Positions 1 to 14,200 are shown, numbered from the stretch's first letter. The stretch: 64,000 bases of DNA from Ursus arctos (GCF_023065955.2 NW_026622797.1:57905689-57969688), one strand, 5' to 3'. Notes: generated by a model not told the origin, from the letters alone. A program made the numbers and translations.

Positions 1-9
1 ACACTTACT

Positions 10-170
10 AGAACACATTACGCTCAACACTTTTTCACGTGATCACATTAATCATCACACCCATACTTTGTGGTAGGTACTATTATTATTACTGTTTTAC
101 CAGTGGGAGAACTGAGACTTAGAGAAATTACTTAACCAAAGTTACAGATTGCAAGTGGCAGAATTCAGTA
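10..170 (+). repeat. MIR SINE relic
   Basis: Degenerate MIR core: a stretch of the type 'taggtactattattatt' is followed by 'gagaactgagacttagag' and a 'caagtggcagaattc' segment, in the order seen in MIR elements. It is heavily diverged, and its edges are approximate. Confidence 0.7.
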
Positions 171-308
171 CATTTTTATAAACCATAAACACATATATTA
201 GAACAATTCCAGGAGGTGGAAATCTTGTTGATCTTGTTCAAGTTTGTTGAATGAATAAGTGACATAAAATAGAGCATGCCTGGAGATAATTAAAATAGAG
301 ATTCCCCA

Positions 309-558
309 GGGCGCCTGCCTGGCTCAGTCAGTTAAGCGTCTGACTCTTGATTTAAGTTCAGGTCATGATCTCAGGGTCCTGGAACTGAGCCCCACAACCA
401 ACAACCTCCTTGCTCAGCAGGGACTCTGTTTGAGGATTCTCTCTCCCTCTCCCTCTACCCCAACCCCGTTCGCTCTCTCTTTCCCTCTCTCTTTCTAAAA
501 CAAATAAATAAATCTTTAAAATAAAATAAAATAAAATAAAATAAAATAAAATAAATAA
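309..558 (+). mobile_element. Can-SINE (tRNA-Lys-derived), older subfamily
   Basis: It starts with the tRNA-like head 'gggcgcctgcctggctcag', has a CT-rich middle, and ends in an 'aaataaataaatcttt' tail that has expanded into (AAAAT)n at about 517-552. A 12-bp target duplication, 'agagattcccca' at 297-308 and 'agagattctcca' at 559-570 (one mismatch), marks the insertion boundaries. The head carries a decayed pol III A/B-box region and is not a tRNA gene. Confidence 0.93.
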
Positions 559-1514
559 AGAGATTCTCCAAAGAGAGGTTTTAATAGAATGGAAGGGGAT
601 AGGTGAATTAGGTGAAAAATAAAGAACCCCGATGAGTTGGGCCATAACTTGGAAAGCAATTCTATACAACTTGGACCTATAGGTGTGTGAGGGGAGGGGA
701 AAGGGTACAGTAGCCAAACATAAGTATTATATTTTGTGCCTTACGGCTATTGAAACATCATTATTGATTTAGCTAATTATTAGCAGTAAAACTTTTTCCC
801 ATATAATTTTTTTTTCTGATATTTAACCTGAAAGGAGTAACAAGACGAAGGCCATAAAGCTGGCTCATCAGAGCCACTTAATCTCATCAACATGATCACG
901 TTCATTGAAAAATAGGTGAGGATTATTATTCTAGGATTCATTTTTTAAAATAATCGAAATTGTGTGAAATATCACTGCAATGTAAGTAAACTCATCATCT
1001 GTTCTTTTGATTTATTCTCTCCATCATGCTCTTCTTTGCCATGTACATTTTCCTATCACTTTTCAGACTTCATAACACTCTCTTTTTTAAAAAAAAAAAA
1101 TCTAATTTCCTTTATGTCCATTCCTCCTTTTGCTTGTCCTAGTCATCATGAATAAATTGTGTATGTATGAAGATGTCAGTGTACAAAGACGAACGATGTG
1201 AATCAGAATACATTAAACTGACACTGTCAGTCTTCTCTCAACACCAACCTCACAAGCATAAATTTCCCCCTTTTTTTTTGAAGAAGAAAATCTTCCTACA
1301 AGATGTCTTCACCTATTTAGGATCAGATTTCTGGAATTATATTTTACATAAGCGTCAAAACTTGCAATTTAATAAATGAGAAAGAGTTTTACACCTAGAA
1401 GTTTCAAGGGGAAAGTACTTTCATTTACTACCTGGTGGATGGATTTACCCTCAAGGTACCACATGAGGACAGACAGAAACAATACAGATAGTTCTCTGCA
1501 AAGGAGTAGTTATT
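559..1514. other. Unassigned non-coding stretch
   Basis: A+T-rich sequence with poly-A and poly-T runs near 1090 and 1270. Only short chance reading frames occur, and I recognise no gene or repeat family. Confidence 0.5.
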
Positions 1515-1525
1515 AAGTTCATCTT

Positions 1526-1743
1526 TTTAAAAATTTTATTATTTCTTTTGAGAGAGTCAAAGAACACAAGCATGTAAAGGTGGGGGGGGGGGGAGGGACA
1601 GAAGGAGAGGGAGAGAAAGTCATAAGCAGACTCCATGCCAGCGCAGAGCCCGGCACAGAGGCTCAATCTCATGCCCTGAGATCATGACCTGAGCCGAAAT
1701 CAACAGTCAGATGCTTAACCAACTGAGACACCCAGGTGCCCTG
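1526..1743 (-). mobile_element. Can-SINE, antisense
   Basis: The head is at the right end (complement of 'aactgagacacccaggtgcc') and the A-rich tail, read as T-rich, is at the left. It contains a G-run near 1580-1592. The target duplication is imperfect: 'aagttcatctt' at 1515-1525 and 'aagttaatctt' at 1744-1754. Confidence 0.9.
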
Positions 1744-1754
1744 AAGTTAATCTT

Positions 1755-2370
<616 letters not shown>

Positions 2371-4285
2371 CCCTGGTTTTCATGATAAAATTAGAGGGAG
2401 TTGTCCTGGATGAAAATGGCCCTTAGATATGATGAAACCTTACTTAAGAATTGAGAGATTCTCTGTGTAAAAGATCCTAAAAAAAAATAACCTTCTGAGT
2501 ACATATTAACAATATTTAAAATATGAACATAAATTAAATAAATAATGCTTAAAACTTTTTCAACAGCTAATATTTATCAACCGTCAGTGAATCAATATTT
2601 TGGTTTACTAATGAGCGGTGTCTATTAAGGATTAGATAAGAATATGGTATAAGAATAAGAAAAAAGGATAAGAAAGGTAAGAATACGGTACTTGCTGAGC
2701 CTGATGAAGCACCAGATAGTGTTGGTCAGTAGCTCCTCAGATTTAGCTCTTCTCATGTTCGTAGACCTAGAGGGAAAGCAGGCCACTGCCTGCCACAACT
2801 AACAAGACCAGGTAAAGGACAAGAAGGTTATGTTCCTTGACGTGGGTTTATTATTCAATTGACGCATTTCTCAAATTTGAAATTAGGTGAATTGGTAAAG
2901 CAAGAAATTTCTTATAAATATGATAGGACTCATAAAATTTTAATTGTATTGAATTTTTATGGCTTCAGCAATTTGAATTCCAACATTTACAGGAGGTGCT
3001 ACACAAAGGTTTTAATCGACATCGGGAGAAAACACTAACTCCCAAGGTAACAGGGCTCTTCGCCTTGTCAGGTTTTTAATGACATGAGCAAAGGTTTTAG
3101 ATCAAAGGTTACAGTTTACTTTCAGGGTTCTTTCCACACAGTGTTCTTTTACAGATAACTTCTGTTCCCCCTCTCTAACGTTCCTTTCTTCCTCAGAGAA
3201 CTTGAGAACTGAGATAAATAAAGGAAAAAGTACCGAGAGATGGAAAGGTGAGGATGAAGAGATTTGGGCTGAGATTTTTAACAGCCCAGGAGCTGTCGAT
3301 TACAGGTGAGCCTTTCGACTTCGCAATTTTTTTTTATTAAATGTTAAAAAAAAAATAACACATAGCCATATCAATTATACTACCAAATCTTAGATGTGAG
3401 GCCATTAGTCTTAGAAACATACTTATTAGCAAGACTGTTGGCGAAAACTCGAGGAGTCATATTCCTGTAGATTATATTTGGAGAAGAGATAATTAAACAT
3501 AAGTGATTTGGGAGATAACAGATATTGCCATACATAATTCATGGGAAAATGTTTACCTACGCCTTAAATTTAAATCATTTCCAAAAATGCATATATGTTC
3601 CCCAAAACTATTATTTTGAATATGTAATCCATATTTCCTTTATTGAACTTGTAGAAATGCTTAAAAACAATTGTCATGAAAGTTCATTTTTACCTGCTAA
3701 ACACTAGATTTTTGCATACCCCCCAAATTTTTCTTAAGCATTGGTTTTTCATGATCTAAATAACAGAATGAAAAATGAAATAAATTAGTCATCTTGGCTT
3801 TTTCAAATAGCCACATTTGTTGCTTTTAAAACAGCAGGAGGTGCCTGACTGAATATGTTTCTCGGTGTGAGATTATTCAATGAGTTCAGCCAGTCAGTCA
3901 CATGTAACTGTTTTGCTTGAAAATGGCTCTTTTGCAAAATTTTTGCATATATTTTGATGTCAAATTTCAGCATAACAGAAACGCAATCAAAGTTAACATT
4001 TATATTAGCTGATTTTTAATGTTTAACATAGCAGAATAGAAAAACAGAAGAGCACAGAGGCAAAGTAGGAAAATTAAGCATAAGTATTAATAAAGAAGAA
4101 AGAACAGAGATTCAGATTATTGCCTTGAAGCCATATGGTTAGATATTAGACTGCATTTTAAAAAGCTATTTTTACTGTTAATATAACCTGCAGAGCCAGA
4201 CATAAAACCCTCCCATCAATCTGACTTTTCCAGTTAACACTCCTCTGCTTTTTTACATTTTTACCATTATTATATCTATCCCTAA
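2371..4285. other. Unassigned non-coding stretch
   Basis: About 1.9 kb of A+T-rich sequence with short homopolymers (3327-3352). No reading frame of note, RNA gene or confidently named repeat. Confidence 0.5.
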
Positions 4286-4289
4286 TTAT

Positions 4290-5130
4290 GTGGATCAGTT
4301 TTGCCTGGGTTTTAAAATTCTGTGTAAATGGAATCATACTGTATGAGTTGTTTCTTTTTGCCTAACCTGAAGTCATTGGATTCATCCATGCTATTGTGTG
4401 TACTTGCAGTCGGTTCCCGTTAGCGCTGGCACGCATTTCATTGTGTGAGTATATCACAATTGATTTATCCCTCCCATTGTTAATGGGCATTTGAACTATT
4501 TTCAGTTTAAGACATATAAAACAAATATGTCTATGAACATGTGGGAGCACTCATCCTGGTACATATAAAGGTGTATCTCCAGGTTTATCCCATCTTGAGG
4601 GAGGTTTCTGGGTCACGGAATAATATGTATATATGCAGGTATAATACATGATGCCTCCTTGTTTCCGCAGTGGTTGATCAATTTACACTCCTACCAGTGG
4701 GGCTGTTTCTGCAGCTCCACATCCTCACCAACACTTGGAACGCTCACACTTGACAGTTTTTACCAATCTGACAGGTGTGTGTAGATATCCCATTGGGGTT
4801 TTGATTTGCTTTTCCTTATCACCAATTAGATACTGAATGCCTTATAAAATGTTGGTTGACCATCAGATGCCCGTTTTGTAAATGCCAATCGAAGTCTATG
4901 GCCATTTTTCTGTTGAGCTGTTTATGTTTTTTTTATTGATTTACATACTTATTTTATATATTCAGAACAAGAGCCTTTTGTTGGTTGTATGTCTTAGAAA
5001 TATCCTATGAGGCTTGCCTTTTTGCTACCTTAATAATATCTTTTTCCCCAATTTTCCATGTTACCTTTTATTTTTTGTGAACATGTTTTACCAATAGTCT
5101 ACTGACTGAAATATTCCACCTAGAAAATAA
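4290..5130 (-). mobile_element. Ancient L1 (L1M-type) 3' region, antisense
   Basis: Diverged antisense L1 ORF2/3' text such as 'aatggaatcatactgtatg', 'ctcacatcctcaccaacac'-like phrases near 4720 and 'gattaccaatctgacaggtg'-like phrases near 4760. Edges are uncertain because of divergence. Confidence 0.7.
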
Positions 5131-5214
5131 AATAGTCACTCTGCCCCATTTCTCAAACATCCATTTTGTCCTTTCACATGTATTTTTTATTATTGAGTTA
5201 CCAATCCTCTTAAC

Positions 5215-5533
5215 TAATTTTTAAGTGAACAGTAGTGTTGAATGTTGAGTAAGTACAATGTTATACAGCAGATCTCTAAAACTTCATCTTACACAACTAA
5301 AACTTTATATCCATTGGACAGCAACTCCCCATTTCCCCTTTGTACTACCCTGAGCCACCATTCTATTTCTATGAGTTCAGTTTTTTTAGGTTCCATATAT
5401 AAATGAGAACATATAGTATTTGTCTTTCTCTAACTTATTTCACTTAGCATAATACTCTCAAGTTCCATCCATGTTGTCACGAAAGGCAGGATTTCCTTCT
5501 TTTTCGTGGCTGAGTAATATTCCTCTGTGTGTG

Positions 5534-5569
<36 letters not shown>

Positions 5570-6395
5570 ATGTTTTCTTTATTGATTCATCCATTAGGTT
5601 GTTTCCGTGTCTTGGCAATTGCAAATAATCCTACTATGAACATGGGAATACAGATATCTCTTTGAGATACTGATTTCCTTTCCTTCAGGCATACACCCAG
5701 GACTCTGATTGCTGGATCTTATGGTAATTCTTTTTCTAATTTATTGAGGAAACTCCATATTATTTCCCATAGTGGCTGTACTAATTTACATTTCTTCCAA
5801 TAGTGCAAGAAAAATTTCCTTTCCTCCACATCCTCGTCAACACTTATTTCTTGTCTTTTTTATTTTAGCCATTTTAACAGGTGTGAAGTGATCTCATTGT
5901 GGTTTTAATTTGCATTTCCGTGATGATCAGTGATGTTGAGCATCTTTTCACGTGCTTGTTGGGCATTTGTATGTCTTCTTTGGAAAGATGTCTGTTCAAA
6001 TCCTTTGTCCATTTTTTAATTGTATTGTTTGTATTTTACTATTGGGTTGTATGAGTTCCTTATATATTTTTGATAAAAACCACTTTATCAATGACACGTT
6101 TCCAAATATTTTCTGCCACTCCATACGCCGCCTTTTCATTTTGCTCAGTGTTTCTTTTGCTGTTCAGAAGCTTGTTACTTTGATGTAGTCTCATTTACTT
6201 ATTTTTGCTCTTGTTCCTTGTACTCCTGGTATCATTTCCAAAAAAAAATTGTTGTTAAGACCAGTGTTGAGGAGCTTTTTCCCTACATTTTCTTCTTGTA
6301 GTTTTACAATTTAGGGTCTTTCATTTAAGTCTAATCCATTTCAAGCACTATATAAGCAATGCTTATATCTTTGACTGCTTGCTGGCCATTAACCT
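5215..6395 (-). mobile_element. L1 3' fragment, antisense
   Basis: Reading the minus strand gives the L1 ORF2 C-terminus (around 5430-5624, with residues like EEYYSATKKKEILPF) and, further right, upstream ORF2 sequence. On the plus strand there are typical phrases such as 'tccatccatgttgtcacgaa' and 'cattttaacaggtgtgaag'. It is 5'-truncated near 6395 and holds the TG microsatellite at 5526-5569. Confidence 0.85.
5526..5569. repeat. (TG)n microsatellite inside L1
   Basis: 22 TG-type units with one interruption (C at 5540). It lies between 'gagtaatattcc' and 'tttctttattgattcatcc' of the antisense L1, the same position as the microsatellites at 2135, 37396 and 58810. Confidence 0.95.
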
Positions 6396-7287
6396 CAAAA
6401 AACATTTTGAGAGTTCCCTGGGGCCTTAGGATAGCTGCTTTCCCCCTTCAAAAAGGATCTGCATGTGCATCCGCCTGGCACCTAGGGGCTTCGCACTTCT
6501 GGACCACATGAGGCTAAGTTCAAGTCTTGAGAGTCGCTGGTCTAATTAGGCTTTGCCTACTCAGGGTGCAAATCTGAGGGAGGATTCTTCCGGACCCTCC
6601 TAAGGAAGGGTCTCTGGAAGCCAGAACCCCAGAGACCCATTTTCTTCTCCATTCCAAAGAGAGTAAGGCAGCCATCTGAGCAGTTCCCAATGGCTGCAGA
6701 GGTAGGAGAGAAAAATCTAAATCCAGTTCACCCATACCTGAGGATGTAACCGCTGGGGTTCCAGCTCAGAGAAAGGGTTCTTCTGCAAAATCTTTCACCT
6801 TAGTAGGCTGTGGGCCTTGACGTCCCTCTGGATATGATTGCAGACATGGAACCAGGGCTCAAGTGGCTGTGGCAGCAGTAAGTGCCTTCTGGATAAAGAT
6901 AGCCTTGGTGCTTTAATATTCTGCCTACCTCCCAGTTACAGGATCTTTTAATATTCAGGGGGACTGCCAGTAAGTTTTCAGATCTTGAATATTTTTAAAT
7001 TGCTGTATACACAAACATACACATATTCACATATATACATATAAGCATTTGTCCAGCATATTTTGTTTTCAGTGGGAGGATTAATCTGGGTTACCCAATT
7101 TACCATTACCAGAAACAAGACTTAGATGGCATTTTTAAGTATCTTAGTCAAGCAAATAATTTTCCAGATCTACTTGGTTTCATTTCTTTACTTGTTTTTT
7201 TTTAGCATATTTTTTCCTGTGCCATAATTATACTTTGTATGTGGTACCCCCCTAGCTATAACACGTTTCCCTTCCTACATTGTCCTT
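6396..7287. other. Unassigned stretch, G+C-richer at 6410-6960
   Basis: About 550 bp of noticeably G+C-richer sequence, then A+T-rich sequence. A 71-residue minus-strand frame (6520-6735) has no recognisable motif. It could be an old LTR or simply unique first-intron or upstream sequence; nothing decides this. Confidence 0.4.
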
Positions 7288-7295
7288 TACTGAGC

Positions 7296-7296
<1 letters not shown>

Positions 7297-7331
<35 letters not shown>

Positions 7332-7500
7332 CATCCATTTTTTTAGGGGGGGAGGGGCAGCGGGAGAGGGAAAGAAAATCTTAAGCAGGCTCCATGCCCA
7401 GCACAGAACAACACAGGGCTAGATCTCATCACCCTGAGATCATGACCTTAGCCGAAATCAAGAGTCAGACGCTCAACCCACTGAGCCACACAGGCACCCC
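7297..7500 (-). mobile_element. Can-SINE, antisense, with an A31 run at its tail end
   Basis: The head is at the right (complement of 'ctgagccacacaggcacccc'). The body contains 'cctgagatcatgacctta' and the left end runs into 'aggggggggaggggcag'. The usual T-rich left end is short; instead an uninterrupted run of 31 A (7300-7330) lies between the target duplication and the body. The imperfect target duplication is 'tactgagct' at 7288-7296 and 'taccgagct' at 7501-7509. Confidence 0.85.
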
Positions 7501-7509
7501 TACCGAGCT

Positions 7510-8016
7510 AACTCTTATTCATCCTTTAAGATAGTCCAGGAATCATCTCAGGAAGTCTTACTGCATTCCATTCCCAAATAATCAGAGTTGGTGTCCCCAT
7601 GCACTTTATTGCGGACAGAGAAGATATATTTAACAACCTAAGTACTGCAGGGGTACTAGTCAGTCCAAGTAGACACACAGACCAATAAGAACAGATGGCA
7701 GCTGTAAACAACCAGCACCACATGTACTGAGTAAGTATCAGCAATGTTCAAAGAAGGTACTACACTAAGGTGGGATAACAAACGCATATTACCACAGTAC
7801 GCTGTTCTGTAATTTGCTCTTTACACATCCCCTTTGATATTCCGTGAGGCCATCATGGACAAAGAGCTGTCATATTCACCTGGAATCTTATGTTGCATGG
7901 ATTCTTGGTACAAAGAAGGCCCCAATAAATTTTTTTTCAATTAAGTTAAAGAAATGCTATGTTCATGGAACTGCCTCAAAAATTCATTAAAGAAAGAACT
8001 TCTTATTCCTTCACAG
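7510..8016. other. Sequence just upstream of the first MCHR2 coding exon
   Basis: Unassigned sequence, presumably the 3' end of the intron that follows a non-coding first exon. It ends in the acceptor 'tcttattccttcacag' (8001-8016). No promoter element could be supported. Confidence 0.5.
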
Positions 8017-8224
8017 CTTTAACCACTGGAAGTTCATGAACAATGAATTCAATTCGCTCATCCTGTTGGAACACCTCTGCTGAACTTTTAAACAAATCCT
8101 GCAATAAAGAGTTTGCTTATCAAACCCTCAGCATCGTAGATACAATCATCCTCCCTTCTATGATTGGGATTATCTGTTCAATGGGGCTGGTTGGCAACAT
8201 CCTCATTGTATTCACTATAATAAG
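8017..8224 (+). CDS. MCHR2: MCHR2 first coding exon (5' UTR end, N-terminus, TM1)
   Basis: Acceptor 'ccttcacag' ends at 8016. 8017-8042 is 5' UTR and coding starts at ATG 8043. It encodes residues 1-60 plus two bases of codon 61: the extracellular N-terminus with two N-glycosylation sites and TM1 (about residues 33-60). The donor is 'gtaaga' at 8225. Without splicing, translation would stop at TAA 8226-8228. An out-of-frame upstream ATG lies at 8036. Confidence 0.93.
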
Positions 8225-11200
8225 GTAAGAGCTTCTATTGTTTTCCCTAATTTAGGCACATTCTATACTCACTAAATGAATCCTTTTCCCTCTATAGGAT
8301 TTTTCTTAATGAAATCGGTTTTAGGAAATATTTGGTTAAGATCATTAAAGAAGATTCTACAGATATTCGCATCATGTATTAAGTAACATCTGAGTTGCAA
8401 AACTCAAAATGAAAAGACCTAAGCCAGTGCTTACTGCTGGGTTAGGGAATTTTTAGAGCAGTGATTCTCAATCTTAGTTCCATATCGGATCACCTAGGGA
8501 GCTCTCAAAAGTCCGAATACATAGTTTCATCCTAGACTGACTAATTCAGAATCTCTGGAGCTGGAGCCCAGGCGTGGAGTAGAACTGCAACGCAACCATT
8601 TTATCGACAGTAAGACTTATACTGTGTACAGCCCAGAGATGTTTATAGAGCCAATACAGATGGAGTTTCTATATTTATTTAAAAAAAAAAAAAAACCTGC
8701 CCTCCTCAGTTGGTGAAAGAGGCTATTTTGCACTCATTTGGGCAAGAAAGAGAAACTCCACCTGATCACCCAAAGATTCCGGCAGTCACAGAGGGTGGGC
8801 TGTTCCCCTCACTGTAGACCAGCGCCATGTAGGCCAAACTGAGAGACGTCTGCTCCGGAGCACCTCCTGACCTTGCTTTACATCTCGCACCTCATTCGGG
8901 TAATTTCCTCCTTCCTCTCAACCCCAGGGCAGAAAGCTCAACTTGGGAAATAATAGATTACCTGGTAACATACAGGGCAATATTGGTTTCTGGACTATCA
9001 AGCATTTCACATTAATTTTTTTAAATGCTAGAAGCAGTTCAATGCAATATGTATTACTAATACCTTTGCAAAACTAGCACCAAGGGTTATGAAAATACCA
9101 AAGAAATGTGGCGGTATCTGACTCTAAAAAGTTCACAGACTAGTGGAAAAGATAAGATTTAAACACACAAAATTGAAAAATAATACAAGACATTAAAAAT
9201 AATCAAGTGAAAAGGAAAAAAAAAAAAAGATGGTTCAAATAATGAATTCCAGGAAGGGAAGCAGAAGTAATCAGATATTCTCAGGAAGCCTCAAGGAGGC
9301 AACAGTGCCAAATAGAAAGTTAATAGTCAGAAACACGAGAATGTTTCTAGCTGTCTCCTGTTTGCATGTTGCTCCTGCCCACTTCTCTTTCCATCTTTCC
9401 CTCATACTCCTTGATATTTTTACTGTTGTCTGCTAGAGATACACGTACTGTGCCTCACACCCATAAAGCCTCGGCCCCACTGGAGAGAAATCAAGTTCTT
9501 ATAATGTGTTGGCCTTGCAGATATGGTTGCATTTTATATAGGCAAATTTTATATGCAAAGACTCTTCAATGTTAGATTTCAGACCCTGTGACAAGCTGTC
9601 GAAGAGGTATTTGGGGCAAGAGAAAATTCTTGATTCCCCTCAAATTACACCAATAGATAATGGCCTGAACCTATCTACTCATCTGGAGACAAAGCTGGAA
9701 AAAAGAAGAAATGTGGAATATGAACTCTTCCAAAAGTCGATACTGAGCTATAATTCCTGGAAACAGATTCTCAACATAAAGCAAATAATCATTTAACTGG
9801 AAAAAAGAAAACCTGAGCCATCATACTGACCAATTTATTTGCAATGATTGTGGAAAAATCTGTGCTTTCTTTGTATCATTACCATTTATAGAAAATATGT
9901 GAGAAGATATATGTTAATGAAGCATTTAAGATGAATCTTCTAGTCTCTCAAAAAACATTTGGGAGCAACTTAATTTTAATTAGTAAGATTTTAATATTTT
10001 TCTTTGCAAATTGCTCTCCAAAAAATGTATTAGTCTTTCTAAAGTAATGTGAAAGCAAATTAATTTTAATTTTTTTTTTGGCTTGGAATTTACCTAATGC
10101 TTTTTTTTGAAAACTGCTCTCCAAAAATTTTAAGGCAATTTGTATTAATATTTTCATCATGCCTTGCCATGATCTTTTGTTACCTTCTTAACAGATGGGT
10201 GGCTTAATTAAAACACTAAGACTACACTAAAAATAAGGAGAAATAGATACATTTAAAGTTTTAGGGACTTTGCATTTATGATGAGTATTTGTCTCGGGAG
10301 AAGATGAATAGAACTAAAAGTCGGTAAGATCATTAGCGATGCTGGGAAGTAAGCAATGAACTAACTCCTGACTTTGCAAAGGAAGACTAGAAACATGTAT
10401 GAAAAAAATAGGTTTAAGGAAGATGGATTTTCCAGAATAAGAGGTTCTATGTGGCTATTTTTAAAAGTAAGAAGCAATTTGTGCATTAGGAAGGTGACTA
10501 TAAAGTAGTGAGGCCAGATCATTACCAGTCTGTCACACGTTAAATTCACAGGTAGTCAAAAGGAAGCCAGATTAGAAAATGTAGGAGGGAAATTGGGCCA
10601 ATTATAACATGATCATTTCTTCCTTTTATTCTTCAGACGGACTAGTGAACTCAACCCCATTACACAACTATGTTCCACAGTCACAGTGGGCCCTGGGAAG
10701 CTACTTCCACAAAAGGGAGGATGTTCTTCTCCATCAGTCCCTCACCCCCACCTCCTGAACACATCTTTCACCTGTCTACTGACAGCTTCATGTTGGCAAA
10801 GACTCGAAGGGATGCCCTTCTTCCTGATAGATAAAAAGTCCTTGTTCTGTCATTCCCTGACCTCAACTCCCTGTCAAGTCAACAAATTCACACTATATCA
10901 TGAACTACTGAAACACCTTACTTTAAACCCTCCCAATGGTATATACATTTTATACAGAGATTACAAGAGGGTCAATGAATTAACCTAAGGAACGCTAATG
11001 ATCTAATGGTGGAAGACCAGTTGCTAAGATAGACGGGGAGGGGAAATACTTAGAACAAGGCCTCTTCCTTTCCCCCACCCAGTTTAAATCACAACTACTG
11101 GCTCCCTCTGACCCAGCCCTCAGCCATTCTCAGAGTGTCAGCCATATGTAAGCTCTTGCTGGGGTTGACCATACTCTTGCTGCACACATACCCTATGTTT

Positions 11201-14200
11201 TAGATACTGCAGAACCTTTCAGCTACATCTATTCACCTGAACTGGAAGGTTGTTGAGAGAGCCTCCTTGTGATAGTCCAGTGCATCAAGACAACTCTGTA
11301 ATCTGAAGGGGTTGAATGCCTTGCCCAAGGACACAAGGAGGGCACAGAAATGAAAATGGAATTCCCAGTCAGGTTCTTTTTCAATTGTATTACACTGTGT
11401 ATCCAGAGCAAGGTTGGCAAATATGTCACTCGACCCTAAACTCTCCCATCCACGCCAATCATTTCTGATATGTGCACAGGTTTGTCCTATAAGTAGTGCC
11501 TGTGTGAAGACTCAGAATTCTTCTCAGCACAGTGCTTCACAAAATCACTACTAATCCATTGGGGCTGGCTCACAAGAGGAAATTAATTCAACTAGAGTTA
11601 AATGCCTAACAGGGGCTGGTAAGGCCACCCAGAGATACACAAAAGCAGGAAGCTACTACCGTGTCCTACCACCATCTCCCACCCCAACACCACCACCCTT
11701 CTCCTGGCCCTGAGTTGGACGGAGAAAAGGAGGCAGGTGGTTTTACAGACCTCAGGAGTCTGGACCACCTCTCAGGAGCTATAGCCATAATGGGATCTGG
11801 GACCATGGAATAGGGACTACAGGATGAAGGTGGAGCCATAGATGGAATGCAGCCACTGCCCAGAGATGCCAACAGCAGAAAGAACAAGGAAATTCCCTGG
11901 CCTCTCCTCTCCTCCATCTTCCAGTTTCCCTCCAATAGTGCTTCCTATTGGCCAAAACCAACCAAAAGCCAGTTGGCAAGGACACCTAGGAACACAGCTG
12001 GAGAAGGGTAGGAAATGGATTTGAGAGCAAGCTGATCAGCAAAGCAGCCTCCTGCATGTGTGGCGTTGTATGTCTTAGCAGTTTTCTTTAATCCATAGCA
12101 TATATTGTTATTTCTGACTGTAAAAAGTAAACACGTTTTTTAATAGAAAAATTTTAAAGTCAAAATCAGTCCTACTACTATTACCCAATAGATAGTCATT
12201 GTAATCAATTGATATAATATTCCAGCATATTTTTAAACCCATGTTGAAATAAATTATTTAAATATTACATAAATTTATGCTACATACATAATTGGGACTT
12301 TTTTACTCAATCAGTACGTATCCCTTTTGATTAAATACTCTTGCAAACTAGGATTTATAACAACTATATAATTTATTGTATTATTGAGCCTTAGATATGG
12401 CCATGTTAACCATATGGAAAACATGTTAACTAAAATGGTCACTAGTCTACATTTTTTATTTTAAATGTTTGGGTCATGAGAGACAGAAATCTAATGAAGT
12501 CTGGCAATGGAAAATCTGGAGATAAATTAGGCCTAAAAAAAGAATGCAAGTTGTATAGGTAGAGATTTTACAATTTCTCTTTATTTTTGTTTTAATTTCT
12601 ATGTTGTCACTTTTAGTAAAGAAAGCAATAATAAACATAATGCGCTGTTTTTATTGCCTTATTATCTCATGCCCAGATCATCATTTGCTTCAGAATTCTC
12701 TTTTTCTATACAGAATATCTTCTAGAAACACTTAATTTAATTCTTTTTAATTGCCAGTTAATGGCCTGTACTGTCCTCAACAATGGAATTACCATAATTC
12801 ATTATCAGTAAAGGATGGGTGCCTGTCTAGAGAAGAGCAAGGGCCATGAATCTAATTGCTGCAATTAGACCCTAAGCAACCACTTATGGTTTATATCCCA
12901 ATTCAAATGAAAATAACATCTGTTTATAGACTAAGATTTATGGGGGGATTTTTGTGGTATTTTTGCTTTGTTTTTTGTTTTTTTAATGTGGAACTCTTTC
13001 TACCTGACCTCTAGGGTCTATTCTCCTCCACCCCTCCCCATCTCCCACTGCCCAAAGCCTGGAGAAGACAGAGGATGAGAAACCAAGGACAGTCACTTGG
13101 CTGCTCTTTTGGTTGACAAGATCTTTTCCTCAAATCTCTTCTCATTTTGGGTCTTTATGATATAAGTCACCACCTGCTGGGGACAAGGAACCAACATGGC
13201 ATCAACAATGCCCAGAGTGTGGTCGCTGAGTCAAGTGTACTTGCCAGGCTCTGGGTAAAATATCCTCGCCGACTAGTCTCACAGGAGGATTCTCTGGCTT
13301 AGAAATAAAGTTCACAGGCTGTAGAATTTTCAGCCAATGAATAATAAAGACACACACAAGCCTCCAAACACAGAGCAAAGCCCTGAACTAGCAATTGTGG
13401 CATAATCTTAGGGCTAATTTTTATGTGCTCTTTAAAGTCTTATTTGTCCTCAGTTCAGATGTCACTTCAGCCAAGAAATCCGCTTTGACTGTACCCAGGG
13501 GAGGGGGTTAGAGGCCCCTTTTGTGTGCTCCTTGTGCTTGCTCTAGCTTTCTCTCATCGCACCACAGTGATCGTTTATTTAGACATACCTAGACTACGAG
13601 CTCCTTGATGTTACAGTTTATAGATTACTTAGCTTAGCAGCCCCAGAGCACATTATGCTTGACATAGAATTGGTGTGCAATAAAATGTTTGTTGAACTAA
13701 TGGATATCATCTCCTAGAAAAAGATGTTACCTGTTTATTATTGCATGTCCCAACTCCTTGAACATAGGGACCAACTGAATTTTAAATTTAAATTTCTGTT
13801 CTTAGAAAATTCTTTTGCCTTCAGAGAAGAGTGCCATATCTAGATAGGACTAAATTCACTGCCCCCAGCAAGAGCCATGAGATCATTCTCCGAGCCCTCT
13901 ACCAGTTTACTCTTTTCAGATTTCGTCTCCACACTATCTGGATTTCAGGGTCTTAATTTATAGTCTTTGCAAATGGGTTAGATTTATTGGAATATTTCTA
14001 AGTAAAGGCTGACATTTCTTTAACAGTGACCTGTTGGGACTGACTTTTGCTTCAGTGGGGGGAAAAAATGCATTACACGATGGAAACCATTTGTTTTTCC
14101 TGTTCAGCTGTTTTTGGTGCTAGGCATAAGCAAGGACTAAGCGCTTTGCCTGAGTGAGCTTAGAGTTGGTTTAAATTGTTGCTACACAGAAATTACCCCC

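Noticed and set aside
11640..12030. G+C-richer patch with overlapping frames on both strands, considered as an extra exon.
   Set aside because: MCHR2 frame and length are complete without it, and no good splice-site pair or protein motif was seen.
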